In this document: positions 20,230 through 28,663 of the stretch, in pieces
Position numbering within the stretch: the stretch's first letter is position 1
Layout of the letters: the number at the start of each line of letters is the position of its first letter
Origin: Anaerolineae bacterium
Lineage (GTDB): Bacteria > Chloroflexota > Anaerolineae > Aggregatilineales > Phototrophicaceae
Reading direction: 5' to 3'
NCBI GenBank assembly: GCA_023382675.1
Contig: JAHDWN010000006.1
Coordinates: forward strand, 1-64,000
Length of the DNA stretch: 64,000 nt
Position numbers and translations under genes: made by a program
The notes under the pieces: generated by a model
What the model was told of the DNA's origin: nothing
The model's database searches: none
What the model saw: only the letters and a program-made list of their open reading frames with translations

Positions 20230-21210
20230 TCAGCCGCTGTAATTGGCGTTCTGCTTTAATCGATCAAGCTTGCTGGCGTCATCAAAGTGGGAGCGATAGC
20301 GGGTGATGAATTCGTCGATGTTGAAGCGATGGCTTTGTGTGCCGGTGTTTTCCAGAACGTAGGTTGCGCAGAGCGATCCCATTTGGCCGGCGATCTCGAT
20401 GGGGAGATCGTAGAGCAGGCCACAGAACAGGCCGGCACGGTAAGCATCGCCGCCGCCCGTCGGATCTTTGATGGCTTTGGGCGGGAAGGCGGGGATGTGG
20501 ACGATGTCGCCGCCCGTATAGATTTCGGAGCCGTGCCTGCCGCGGGTGATGATGAGCACGTCGATTTCACGGCGCAAATCATCGAGTTTCATGCCGGTCT
20601 TTTCGCAGATCAACTCTGACTCATAACCGTTGACTGTCATCAAGTACGCGCCTTCCATGCCGGCACGCAAAGATGCGCCGTCCAGGCGCGGCACCTGCTG
20701 GCTGGGATCGTAAACAAAGCGAATGCCGCGCTCGCGGCACTCCTGCGCCAGATTGATCATGGCGATCGGGTCGTTGGGCGAGATCACCACCAGATCGGGC
20801 GTGCCCTCGTAGACATCTGCCAGTTTGTAATCGCGCGCGCGTGACATTGCGCCGCCGTAGAACGAGGCGATCTGATTGTTGTCGAGGTCGGTGTTGACGA
20901 AGAACGAGGCGGTGAAAACCTCCGGGATTTCGCGGACTGTGCTGCAATCGACCCCCACTTGCTCCAGCCATTGGCGGTAATCGCTAAAGTCACGTCCCAC
21001 TGTGCCCATCAACTTGGGCCTCGTACCCAGCAGCGCCATCGTATAGGCGATGTTGGCCGCGACGCCGCCCCAGTGTTTCGTCATGTCCTCGACCAGGAAG
21101 CTCAAACTCACCTGGTGCAGTTGTTCGGGGATCAAATATTCGGTGAAGCGCCCCGGAAAGCGCATTAGATAATCGTAGGCAATCGAACCTGTAATGACGA
21201 TTTCCCGCAT
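20230..21210 (-). CDS. PfkB-family sugar/nucleoside kinase, possibly adenosine kinase
   Basis: A 326-residue ribokinase-fold enzyme. The N-terminal substrate region is ITGSIAYDYLMRFPG, followed by KHWGGVAANIAYTMALLG. The C-terminal signature DPTGGGDAYRAGLFCGLLY contains the catalytic Asp and the anion hole. Sequence and position next to ahcY suggest adenosine to AMP conversion, but a sugar substrate cannot be excluded. I chose ATG at 21210; the frame also allows TTG at 21222, with no better ribosome-binding site. Same strand as ahcY and likely co-transcribed. Confidence 0.85.
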   Translation of the reverse strand: MREIVITGSIAYDYLMRFPGRFTEYLIPEQLHQVSLSFLVEDMTKHWGGVAANIAYTMALLGTRPKLMGTVGRDFSDYRQWLEQVGVDCSTVREIPEVFTASFFVNTDLDNNQIASFYGGAMSRARDYKLADVYEGTPDLVVISPNDPIAMINLAQECRERGIRFVYDPSQQVPRLDGASLRAGMEGAYLMTVNGYESELICEKTGMKLDDLRREIDVLIITRGRHGSEIYTGGDIVHIPAFPPKAIKDPTGGGDAYRAGLFCGLLYDLPIEIAGQMGSLCATYVLENTGTQSHRFNIDEFITRYRSHFDDASKLDRLKQNANYSG

Positions 21211-21377
21211 GTCAAATTCCAAGCCTGATGTTGCTCAATCTGGCGAGACAAAGGCGCAGTATAACACGAATGATGTGCCAGTGTGAGGCGCATGTCGGAA
21301 CGTTCAGCATGAATGCCTTGCCAATGCGGTTATAATCGCGTTGTGAAGGTTTACGAATTATAGAGGCTGGAGTAGTT

Positions 21378-22682
21378 ATGGCGCATTCCGGCGAGGATCA
21401 TCTACCGGACGATCTCCAGGTAAACGCGTACCGGCGCGACGCGGACAAAGGACGTGAGCCGCAGTTGGTGGCCGCGCGTCAGGGCACACGCATGTTTTCT
21501 CTGGCCGCGCTCCAGGAACGTATCGAAGCGGAATTCATTGAAGAGTATGGCGAAGACTCGGCGGCGCTGCGTGCAGCCGAGACTCCGACAAAACGGATCA
21601 AGCTGATTCTGGAGACGGTAGACTATGTACTCGGTGTCGAGTCGGTCGTGCTGGCGCCGGAGGCCAAAGCCGATCTGATCGAGCGCATCCACAGCAATCT
21701 GTTCGGCTACGGTGCGCTCGATCCCTACTTGTTGGACGCACGGGTGACGACCATCGCTATTCATGGCGCTGCGCACGTCTCGGTGCGTTACGGGCACGGC
21801 GAGCTTGAGCACACGGAGGCGATGTTCGAAGACGAGGCGCAACTGCGCACGATTGTCGGGCGGCTGCTGCGCGACGCTGGTGCAGAGGCGGACGAAAATA
21901 TACCGATCATCGAGACCGGGCTGACGATTGCGGGGCGGCGGATGTCGCTGAGCCTGGCCGCGCCGCCGTTCAGCCCCTACGTGCATGTCGATATGCGCCT
22001 GCACTCACCGGAAGTGCCCACGCTCGATGAGTTGGTCGCAGAAGGCTTCATGCTCCCTGAAGCGGCTGATCTCCTGCGTCAGATCGTGCAATCGCGTTAT
22101 GGGTTTGCGATTGTGGGCGAGTCGGAAAGCGGCAAGACGACACTGCTCAGTGTGCTGGCACAGCTTTTGCCGGATAAACAGATTGTCGCGGTCGAACGCA
22201 CAGGCGAACTCCAACTGCAAGAGACTGCCGTGCGCTTGACGCCGCGTTGGGTTCCTGGTGGGGCGACTTTCGGCGAACAGATCGAGGCCGCCACGCGACA
22301 AAAGGCCGACGTATTGATCCTGGACGAGATCCGGTCGGACGAGCCGCTCACGATCCTGCCACTGCTGACGAATGACGATCTGCCGCGCCAGATCTGGGCC
22401 GTGCGCGGCGTGCCGGATGCCAAACGGTTACAAAGCAGCATGGGTATGCTGGCACGGCGCGCGGATATGAGCCGCAGCGAAGCGATGGTGATGGCGCTCT
22501 ACGACCGGCTACCGTTTGTGCTCACTGTCCACAACATCCAGGGGCAGCTCAAGCTCTTCAGCATCGCCGAATGGCAATCGCGCGCAGACAGCGACTATCC
22601 AGACTACGTGATGATCACACAGTATCGAGATGGTGGCTCACGCCCGACCGGCAGAGCGCTGGCGCGCTGGCTGGACGTGTAA
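21378..22682 (+). CDS. CpaF/TadA-type secretion ATPase, solitary
   Basis: A 434-residue protein of the type II/IV secretion and pilus ATPase superfamily. The N-terminal part has an all-alpha region (residues 40-100) and an RxxG-type beta domain. The nucleotide-binding core has a Walker A variant GESESGKTT near residue 250 and Walker B VLILDEIRSDE near 310. VERTGELQLQETAVRL replaces the Asp-box region. The usual conserved His motif of the family is not obvious (the segment reads QIWAVRGVPDA), so it may be divergent. No pilin, TadB/C or other secretion genes are nearby. It is a single plus-strand gene between minus-strand genes, with a terminator after it. Confidence 0.75.
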   Translation: MAHSGEDHLPDDLQVNAYRRDADKGREPQLVAARQGTRMFSLAALQERIEAEFIEEYGEDSAALRAAETPTKRIKLILETVDYVLGVESVVLAPEAKADLIERIHSNLFGYGALDPYLLDARVTTIAIHGAAHVSVRYGHGELEHTEAMFEDEAQLRTIVGRLLRDAGAEADENIPIIETGLTIAGRRMSLSLAAPPFSPYVHVDMRLHSPEVPTLDELVAEGFMLPEAADLLRQIVQSRYGFAIVGESESGKTTLLSVLAQLLPDKQIVAVERTGELQLQETAVRLTPRWVPGGATFGEQIEAATRQKADVLILDEIRSDEPLTILPLLTNDDLPRQIWAVRGVPDAKRLQSSMGMLARRADMSRSEAMVMALYDRLPFVLTVHNIQGQLKLFSIAEWQSRADSDYPDYVMITQYRDGGSRPTGRALARWLDV

Positions 22683-22700
22683 CTGTTTTTGGAGACGACG

Positions 22701-22736
22701 TAGAGGCGGCATCATTACCGCCTCTATTCTTCTATA
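22701..22736. terminator. Bidirectional terminator between the CpaF-like gene and mtnA
   Basis: A perfect 9-bp stem (TAGAGGCGG with CCGCCTCTA) and an 8-nt loop start 19 bp after the CpaF-like stop. TTCTTCTATAT follows on the plus strand. The convergent mtnA ends immediately downstream, so both transcripts could end here. Confidence 0.8.
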
Positions 22737-23777
22737 TCACTGGCTGGCTTCCACCATTTGGCGCAGGCTCTCGGTGAAGGGCGGGCGCGCGATGCCGTTT
22801 TCGGTGACGATGCCGCTCAGATAGCGATTCGGTGTCACATCGAACGCGGGGTTGCGCGCCTTGAAGTGTGGCGGCGTGATCGGGTGGCCGAACGGCGCCA
22901 GCACCTCGCTCTTATCGCGCTCCTCAATCGGAATTTCGGCACCGCTCTTGAGCGACAGATCGACCGTCGAAGTCGGCGCAACCGAATAGAACGGGATGCC
23001 GTGTTCTTTCGCCATGATCGCGACCTGGTAGGTGCCGATCTTGTTGGCGAAATCACCGTTGGCGGCGATACGATCCGCCCCCAGGAGCACCAGTTTGATC
23101 TCGCCGCGCGCCATGTAGAACCCTGCCGCAGTGTCGGGCAGAATGTCGTAGGGGACGCCGAGTTGTTCCATCTCCCAGGCGCTCAGGCGCGCGCCCTGGA
23201 GGCGAGGGCGTGTCTCATCCAGCAGGACGTGGAAGCGCTTTCCCTGCTCGAACGCGGCGCGGATGACGCCGATGGCCGTGCCGTAGTCCACGGTCGCGAG
23301 CGCGCCGGTATTGCAGTGATGCAGCACCGTGTCGCCGTTGTGGATCAGCTCTGCGCCGTGCGCGCCCATCCGCTTGTTGATTTCGACATCCTCATCGGCA
23401 ATGCGCTGTGCTTCGACGAGCAGGACATCGCGCAGCTTGTCTGGATGGCGGTAGTCGCCACTGCGCGCGACTGCCATCAGGCGATCCACTGCCCAGGCGA
23501 GATTGACAGCGGTAGGCCGCGCAGCCTTCAAAACACGCGCGGCCTCTTCGAGATCGGCGAGTAATTTTTCCAGCGTTTCCGCGCGACTTTGCTGGGCGGC
23601 CAGCGCTAGCCCAAAGCCTGCCGCTGCACCAATGGCGGGTGCGCCGCGCACCGTCATATCGGTGATGGCATTGGCGACCGCGTGGTAATTGTCGAATTCG
23701 ACCAGCGCCAATTCCCAGGGGATGCGCTTCTGGTCGATCATCCGTACTTTGCAATCGTGCCAGTCTACAGTACGCAT
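22737..23777 (-). CDS. mtnA: Methylthioribose-1-phosphate isomerase
   Basis: The enzyme isomerises 5-methylthioribose 1-phosphate to methylthioribulose 1-phosphate in methionine salvage. The 346-residue protein has TDMTVRGAPAIGAAAGFGLAL at the substrate site, LHHCNTGALATVDYGTAIGV with the catalytic Cys near residue 157, and LLGADRIAANGDFANKIGTY with the catalytic Asp near residue 237. PFYSVAPTSTVDLSLKSG follows. Length and motifs are typical. Related eIF2B-like sugar-phosphate isomerases are the only close alternative. It is followed upstream by a DsbA-like gene (9 bp gap). No other salvage gene is adjacent, although ahcY lies 3 kb away. Confidence 0.95.
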   Translation of the reverse strand: MRTVDWHDCKVRMIDQKRIPWELALVEFDNYHAVANAITDMTVRGAPAIGAAAGFGLALAAQQSRAETLEKLLADLEEAARVLKAARPTAVNLAWAVDRLMAVARSGDYRHPDKLRDVLLVEAQRIADEDVEINKRMGAHGAELIHNGDTVLHHCNTGALATVDYGTAIGVIRAAFEQGKRFHVLLDETRPRLQGARLSAWEMEQLGVPYDILPDTAAGFYMARGEIKLVLLGADRIAANGDFANKIGTYQVAIMAKEHGIPFYSVAPTSTVDLSLKSGAEIPIEERDKSEVLAPFGHPITPPHFKARNPAFDVTPNRYLSGIVTENGIARPPFTESLRQMVEASQ

Positions 23778-23786
23778 AGTTTCAAC

Positions 23787-24509
23787 CTAACTGTTGGCGT
23801 TGGCTGCATCCGTGATGGCCGCAAGGATTTCGAATGGTACGCCGCCACGGTTGTACGTTTGACCGGCGTAGGTGATGAACTGCGGCGCGGAATCGCCATA
23901 ACGGACACCGATGGCCGGTGTACCCTGAATACCTACCTGCTGTCCGAGCGCCATGTCAACACGGACTCGATTCGAGTTTTGCTGGCAACTGAGCAGGTCG
24001 CTGTAAGAAGCGTTCAATTCACTGGCAACGGTACGCGGCGCATCCTGGTACAGACCCTGCTGCGCAAGCTGCCCGAAACGTTCACGCGCTACCCAGAAGC
24101 CATCCGCCTGAAAATTGGCGAGGCACTCAGCGATGCCGCCGGCGAAAACCGTTTGCTGACCGCCCGCCGTCGCAAAGACGCGGTACTCGAACTTGGCTTT
24201 GCCAGTGGCAACATATTCTTCAATGAAACGAGTGATATTCGGCTCATATTGCTGGCACGCCGGGCAGGCGTAGTCAGCAAATTCGACGATTGTGATCGGC
24301 GCTTCTGGACTGCCGAGCACAAAGCCGCCGTCCGCTGCTCGTGATTGCGGGATAGCAGCAAAATCGATGCCGGTTTGTGTGGTCTGCCCCGACAGAAGGA
24401 TCGCGGCGGCAACTGCGATGATGGCAACAATGGCGATAATGCCAATCAACAGCGTTTGCTGCTGGCGTTTCTTCTGATCTGGGGCTTTGCTGGTAGCTGC
24501 AACACTCAC
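23787..24509 (-). CDS. Membrane-anchored DsbA-like thioredoxin-fold protein
   Basis: A 240-residue protein with a short basic N terminus, one membrane helix (residues about 20-40) and an extracytoplasmic DsbA-type domain. The domain begins GSPEAPITIVEFADYACPAC, with the active-site CPAC at residues 82-85 and an insertion of helices. The cis-Pro region is IQGTPAIGV. Such proteins introduce or exchange disulfides in exported proteins. Two further cysteines (in AECLAN and LLSCQQ) could form a structural or auxiliary pair. A sigma70-like promoter lies about 40-70 bp upstream. mtnA follows after 9 bp. Confidence 0.88.
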   Translation of the reverse strand: MSVAATSKAPDQKKRQQQTLLIGIIAIVAIIAVAAAILLSGQTTQTGIDFAAIPQSRAADGGFVLGSPEAPITIVEFADYACPACQQYEPNITRFIEEYVATGKAKFEYRVFATAGGQQTVFAGGIAECLANFQADGFWVARERFGQLAQQGLYQDAPRTVASELNASYSDLLSCQQNSNRVRVDMALGQQVGIQGTPAIGVRYGDSAPQFITYAGQTYNRGGVPFEILAAITDAANANS

Positions 24510-24551
24510 GTAGGCCGTCCTTCATGTCTATTGCGAAAACGAGTACGACAA

Positions 24552-24580
24552 ATATTAACCCATGCAGATGAGAGGCTCAA
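24552..24580 (-). promoter_or_regulatory. Putative sigma70 promoter of the DsbA-like/mtnA unit
   Basis: On the minus strand, TTGAGC (24580-24575) and TAATAT (24557-24552) are separated by exactly 17 bp. The predicted transcript would start about 35 bp before the ATG at 24509. Confidence 0.45.
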
Positions 24581-24635
24581 TAATTATCTATGCGGGTTTA
24601 CAGGAGTTTTACATGTAAAAGATACCGTCACCCGA

Positions 24636-25439
24636 TCACTGTTGCGCATCGGATGCGAGCGCGACGACCTCGCCATCAACGATGTGATAGCGAATTTCAG
24701 GCGCGTCGATCCAGGTGTGGGCAGCGAAACGGATCTCGCCATTGATGCCCTCGTAGTCGATCTGATCGAGGGCGTGGGTGGCGCTGGTTCGCGTCGCGCC
24801 GCTGGTGGTCGCCCGGATCGCCATGCGCATCGCGTCATAGACCAGCGTCGCGAGCGGCGTTGGCGGCGGCGCGAATGTGTCAGCGGCGCGATAGCGTGCG
24901 CTGAAATCGGTATCGGGTGGTGCGGCGCTCGATACCCACTCTTGCACTGGCGTTTCGTCCAGGACGCGCGCGCCTGCATAGAACTGTGCATCGCTGGTCG
25001 TGTCGTCGCTGAAGCGCGTCAGGAGGAACGTTTCAGCGCCCACCGGCTGCGTTCCCCAGTTGCCAGCAACAACGATCGGCACATCCGCAAAGGCGACCTG
25101 CGTTTCGGCATCGGCGGCGGCGAATCCAACGACGATGGCAGTGAGCACCGCCGGATCTTGTGCCAATGCCTGGGCACGATCTGCAGCGCGCTCCGTCGTG
25201 CCACCGTCGTCAACTGCCAGCAGTTCGATGTGTGGGGCGTTTGCCTCGGCCAGCGCCAGACGGGCGGCATAGAGGGCATCGTAGCCGACTTCACGATAGC
25301 GACCTTCGAACGGCGCGAGCAGGGCGATTTTGTAGATAGACGGTGTTGAGCGGACGGCACAGGCCGCCAACAGCAGCACGACCGTGAGTGGCAGCAGAAG
25401 CAAACGAAATGCGCGCCTGCTTACAGCATCAGCAGCCAT
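24636..25439 (-). CDS. Periplasmic-binding-like lipoprotein (Leu/Ile/Val-binding fold)
   Basis: A 267-residue protein with a lipoprotein signal peptide ending LLLAAC. After it comes YKIALLAPFEGRYREVGYDALYAARLALAEAN, shown here only as the start of a type I periplasmic binding fold. A central LDETPVQEWVSSAAPPDTDF region and a C-terminal GINGEIRF segment also match branched-chain amino-acid receptor-like proteins. It is shorter than the usual ~380 residues. The start is ATG at 25439, 11 bp inside the end of mltG, so it is last in the alaS-ruvX-mltG operon. No ABC permease or ATPase is nearby, so a transport role is doubtful. It could be a LpoA-like or sensory binding protein. Confidence 0.7.
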   Translation of the reverse strand: MAADAVSRRAFRLLLLPLTVVLLLAACAVRSTPSIYKIALLAPFEGRYREVGYDALYAARLALAEANAPHIELLAVDDGGTTERAADRAQALAQDPAVLTAIVVGFAAADAETQVAFADVPIVVAGNWGTQPVGAETFLLTRFSDDTTSDAQFYAGARVLDETPVQEWVSSAAPPDTDFSARYRAADTFAPPPTPLATLVYDAMRMAIRATTSGATRTSATHALDQIDYEGINGEIRFAAHTWIDAPEIRYHIVDGEVVALASDAQQ

Positions 25440-26544
25440 TCGCCAGATGTTCCTCGAACGTAACGGCAAAATCATGGTAGCCACTGCCATCACAGCGGGC
25501 GCGGAAGTAGAGATAGCTGCTGGCTGTCGGATTGAGCGCCGCACGGATGGCGGCCAGGCCCGGGCTGGCAATCGGGCCGGGTGGCAGTCCGGTGTTCAGA
25601 TAGGTGTTGTAGGGTGATCGCGCTGTCTGGTAATCCTCGACCGTGATCTGCGGCCACCAAGAGCCATTGCGCAGGCCGATGCCATACTGCACGGTGGGAT
25701 CGGCGTCGAGTTTCATCCCGACGCGCAGGCGATTGCGATAGACACTGCTGATGAGCGGCATTTCGTCCACACGCACGGCCTCACGCTGGATGATCGACGC
25801 CAGCGTGACCACCTGATAGAGCGAGAAGCCCTGTTCGCGTGCTTGCGCCGGAATGTCGCTGCCCATGCGGTCGATGAATTCCTGAGTCACGATCTGACGC
25901 AGTTGGATCGGGGTGACAGCGGCGGGAAGCTGGTAGGTGTCCGGGAAGAGGAAGCCTTCGAGCGATGCGCCCGCTGGCAGCCCGACAAATTGAGCGAAGG
26001 TCAGGTCTTGCTGTGCGCCCGGCCCGGCGACGGCGAAAAAGTCCGCGCCGCTGAAGCCAAAGAAGGGATTGGTATCGATGAGGTTGTAGACGACCTCTTC
26101 CAGGCGCTGGCCTTCGAGGATGCGGAACAGAAACTGGCTGCCGGCTGAATCGGTCAGCGCGTGCGCGATCTCTGTCAGCGGCTGGGTGCGGTACAAAAAG
26201 AAGACTCCGGCCTCAAGCTGGTTGTCGATGTCGTAGGCGCGCACGTAATCGACGAACAGATCAGCGTCGGCGATCAATCCGTCGGCGAGCAGGTTTTGCG
26301 CAATCAGGCGCGGTGTGTCGCCTGATTCGATGGTGAAGCGGATGGGCGCTGTGTCTGTACCCAGTGGACGGTTGAGATCGGCTTCGCGGGCTGCCAGCCG
26401 CGCGCGCGCCAATTGATCCTGTATGAACTCGCCCAGTCGCCCGCCAGAGAGCACGAAGATCGTGCCCGCGCAGATGAGCACACCGATGAGAAGCATCCCG
26501 ATTGCGACTGCGAGTGTGCGCCAGAACCGATTCAACCTGCCCAC
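25429..26544 (-). CDS. mltG: Endolytic transglycosylase MltG
   Basis: MltG cleaves nascent glycan strands of peptidoglycan within the chain, at the outer face of the membrane. The 371-residue protein has one N-terminal membrane helix (residues 10-32), a LysM-like region (FTIESGDTPRLIAQNLLADG), and the YceG domain with LEGFLFPDTYQLP. The catalytic Glu is in the LASIIQREAVRVDEMPLISSVYRNR block, shown here in part as ASIIQREA. DADPTVQYGIG and SPYNTYLNTGLPPGPIASPG follow. The start is GTG at 26544 with GGAAGG upstream. It follows ruvX by 24 bp, the common bacterial arrangement. Confidence 0.95.
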   Translation of the reverse strand: MGRLNRFWRTLAVAIGMLLIGVLICAGTIFVLSGGRLGEFIQDQLARARLAAREADLNRPLGTDTAPIRFTIESGDTPRLIAQNLLADGLIADADLFVDYVRAYDIDNQLEAGVFFLYRTQPLTEIAHALTDSAGSQFLFRILEGQRLEEVVYNLIDTNPFFGFSGADFFAVAGPGAQQDLTFAQFVGLPAGASLEGFLFPDTYQLPAAVTPIQLRQIVTQEFIDRMGSDIPAQAREQGFSLYQVVTLASIIQREAVRVDEMPLISSVYRNRLRVGMKLDADPTVQYGIGLRNGSWWPQITVEDYQTARSPYNTYLNTGLPPGPIASPGLAAIRAALNPTASSYLYFRARCDGSGYHDFAVTFEEHLANGC

Positions 26545-26568
26545 CTGCCTTCCGCCATGTCGGCGTCT

Positions 26569-27054
26569 CTATCTATCATTCGCTTCATCGCTAACCCGAA
26601 TGGGCGGCTGCGCCAGACCGGCGTGCACCGCGTCGAGATAGCTTTGCAGGATCACCCGCGCCGCCAGATCGTCCACAGGTGCGTCACGCTTGCGGCGCTG
26701 CTGCCGGGCGAGATCACGCGCGTCGTGGCTGGTCATCGTCTCATCCCAGAGGACAACCGGCAGCGGCGTGGCTGCGCGCAGTGCCTCTGCCCACGTGCGG
26801 ACTCGATCTGCCTGCGAGTATAACCCCTGTGCCGCGCGTTCGTAATCCGTCGGTACGCCTACGATCAGGGCGACAGCGCGCTGCTCGGCGGCGATCCGGT
26901 TGATTTTGTCGAAATCTTCGCGCTTGGACGTGCGGCGGATGATCGCTAGTTCGCGCGCGACGAAGCCCGTTTCGTCGCTGACGGCGATGCCGAGACGCAC
27001 CAGTCCATGATCGATGCCGAGCAGTCTGCCAGTTACACGTGGGGCACCGTTCAT
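26569..27054 (-). CDS. ruvX: Putative pre-16S rRNA nuclease / Holliday junction resolvase (YqgF)
   Basis: A 161-residue RNase H-fold protein of the RuvX/YqgF family, which matures the 5' end of 16S rRNA in E. coli. It has the N-terminal GIDHGLVRLGIAVSDETG strand with the first Asp, and VALIVGVPTDYE where many homologues read GLPLNMDG. LWDETMTSHDARDL carries the Glu, and DDLAARVILQSYLD the C-terminal Asp pair. It overlaps the upstream J-like membrane-protein gene by 4 bp (ATGA) and precedes mltG. The alaS...ruvX...mltG order is widely conserved. Confidence 0.92.
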   Translation of the reverse strand: MNGAPRVTGRLLGIDHGLVRLGIAVSDETGFVARELAIIRRTSKREDFDKINRIAAEQRAVALIVGVPTDYERAAQGLYSQADRVRTWAEALRAATPLPVVLWDETMTSHDARDLARQQRRKRDAPVDDLAARVILQSYLDAVHAGLAQPPIRVSDEANDR

Positions 27055-28607
27055 GGCGTGAGAGTCTCCATAATAATGCGGATGCGGGCTGCCAGGAGCG
27101 GCAGATTAGGCAGCCAGCCTGGCGTGACGGCGATCTCCGGTGCGGTATCCGGCTGGAGATCGAGTTCCGTCGTCAGGTAAGCCTGAGCATCAGCGACTGA
27201 ACGACCCGCCATGCGGTCGCGGAGGACTTCGGGGTCGATCTGGGCGATAACGGTGCCCTGGGCAGTCATGACGAAGCCGACGCGCCCTGTGCTGTCGATG
27301 CTGACGCCGCTCGACTCGTATTCGAGTGTCTCCGGCAGGAGGATGCGACCGCGCGGGATTTGCGCGGAGAGGCGGGCGAGTGCGACCTGCTGGCCGTTGA
27401 GCTGTTCGATGGCGGTCGCTTCGACCACGAGGCGCATACTCAGGCTGAGTTCGTCGGCAACATCGCCCGGCTGCGCGCTGAATGTCGTCAGGTCGCCGCG
27501 CTCTTCGATGATGCGCACCGTGTCGCAGAGGACGGTCTGCGTTGCGGAGACGCGGTTGGTCATTTCGTCGCAGGCGCGTGATTGCATCTGTTGGCGCAGG
27601 GTGAACAGCAGCCGCTCCTGATCGGCCAGAGTGACGGTGCGCAGAGTGCGATCTTCACCGCCCACCGTCGGCGAGATGTTGCGCACACTGATCCGGTCGG
27701 CCAGATCGCCGGTAACGGTGTTGATCAGCCCCGCATCGACGTTCCCAGCGCTGCCGGCATATTCCGGGAGGGCTTCGACCGGCGCTTCCACCTGGAGGCC
27801 GACCCCGCCCGCCAGCAAAGCCGTGTCAGTTGTCTGGAACATGATTGGGGTCCCGGCGCTGGTCGCGACGACTGTGCCTGCCGGGATGTCAATCGGGGAG
27901 TCGGTCTGGTTGATGAACACGACTGTGCCCCCGGCGCGGCTATCTTCGACCTCGCGCAGGCCGGTCGTTTGAGTCGTGGCGGTGTCTTCGAGCGGCACCT
28001 GGACGATCAGCGCCGGGATGAGTCCGGCGTCCACATCGACGGTTGTTACAGCGGGATTGGGATCGGCCACAATCGGGGCCTGGACTTCCAGCCGCTCTTG
28101 CGCCGGGGTGATGCGGATCGTTGCGCTGGGCATGATGACGTAGGTCGCGGCGGCGATCACGGCAACAATCAGCAGGAGGGTGACGAGCTGCACCCATGGG
28201 CGTGTGCGCGCGGGCAGGAGCGCATCACTGCGCACGCGGCTGGCGACCGGCATGAGTTCATCGGCGCTCGGTTCCTCGTCGGGTTTGCGGGCACGGTCGG
28301 CGAAGAGGCTGCCGCGCGCGCGTTTCCAGCGTTTGCGTTCGCTCTCGCCAATCGTCTCGAAGACGCTGATGTTCAGCTCGCGGGCATGGCGTGCCACGTC
28401 CGCGTCGTGGCTGACGATAGCCAGCCGGATCGACAGCCGGGCGGCTTCGCGCTGCACGAGCACCAGATCGAGCTTGCGATTCAGCGCAGTGCCTGATTCT
28501 GGCCAGACGAGCAGCACCCGCCGCCCGCGAAGAAACGTCAGGCGGTCGCGAACGGCGGCGGCATCATCGCCAGATTCAAGCTGGACATAATCAGGTTTCG
28601 TCGGCAT
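27051..28607 (-). CDS. Membrane-anchored protein with baseplate-J-like beta domain
   Basis: A 518-residue protein. Residues 1-110 form a soluble cytoplasmic alpha/beta region containing VLLVWPESGTALNRKLDLVL and RLAIVSHDADVARHAREL. A basic/acidic linker follows, with one membrane helix near residues 138-160. The remainder, about 350 residues, should be outside and is beta-rich. It contains GGTVVFINQTDSPIDIPAGTVV, PIMFQTTDTALL and AGSAGNVDAGLINTV, a pattern seen in proteins labelled baseplate J/gp47-like in Chloroflexota. It is conserved in context between alaS and ruvX. I do not know its function. No other phage tail gene is present, so a phage origin is not implied. Confidence 0.6.
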   Translation of the reverse strand: MPTKPDYVQLESGDDAAAVRDRLTFLRGRRVLLVWPESGTALNRKLDLVLVQREAARLSIRLAIVSHDADVARHARELNISVFETIGESERKRWKRARGSLFADRARKPDEEPSADELMPVASRVRSDALLPARTRPWVQLVTLLLIVAVIAAATYVIMPSATIRITPAQERLEVQAPIVADPNPAVTTVDVDAGLIPALIVQVPLEDTATTQTTGLREVEDSRAGGTVVFINQTDSPIDIPAGTVVATSAGTPIMFQTTDTALLAGGVGLQVEAPVEALPEYAGSAGNVDAGLINTVTGDLADRISVRNISPTVGGEDRTLRTVTLADQERLLFTLRQQMQSRACDEMTNRVSATQTVLCDTVRIIEERGDLTTFSAQPGDVADELSLSMRLVVEATAIEQLNGQQVALARLSAQIPRGRILLPETLEYESSGVSIDSTGRVGFVMTAQGTVIAQIDPEVLRDRMAGRSVADAQAYLTTELDLQPDTAPEIAVTPGWLPNLPLLAARIRIIMETLTP

Positions 28608-28663
28608 AGACTGCGCTCTCAGACTTCAGCGACGGCAGCCAGCATGAAGCGGATCGCCGAGCG

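Noticed and set aside
24607-24620. Perfect 14-bp palindrome TTTTACATGTAAAA as an operator
   Set aside because: It lies after the lipoprotein gene and before the DsbA-like promoter region. A short AT-rich palindrome is expected by chance at this rate, and there is no second copy.
27051-28607. Phage tail (baseplate J) origin for the membrane-anchored beta protein
   Set aside because: No other phage gene is near, it has a membrane helix and cytoplasmic domain, and it sits in a conserved housekeeping operon.
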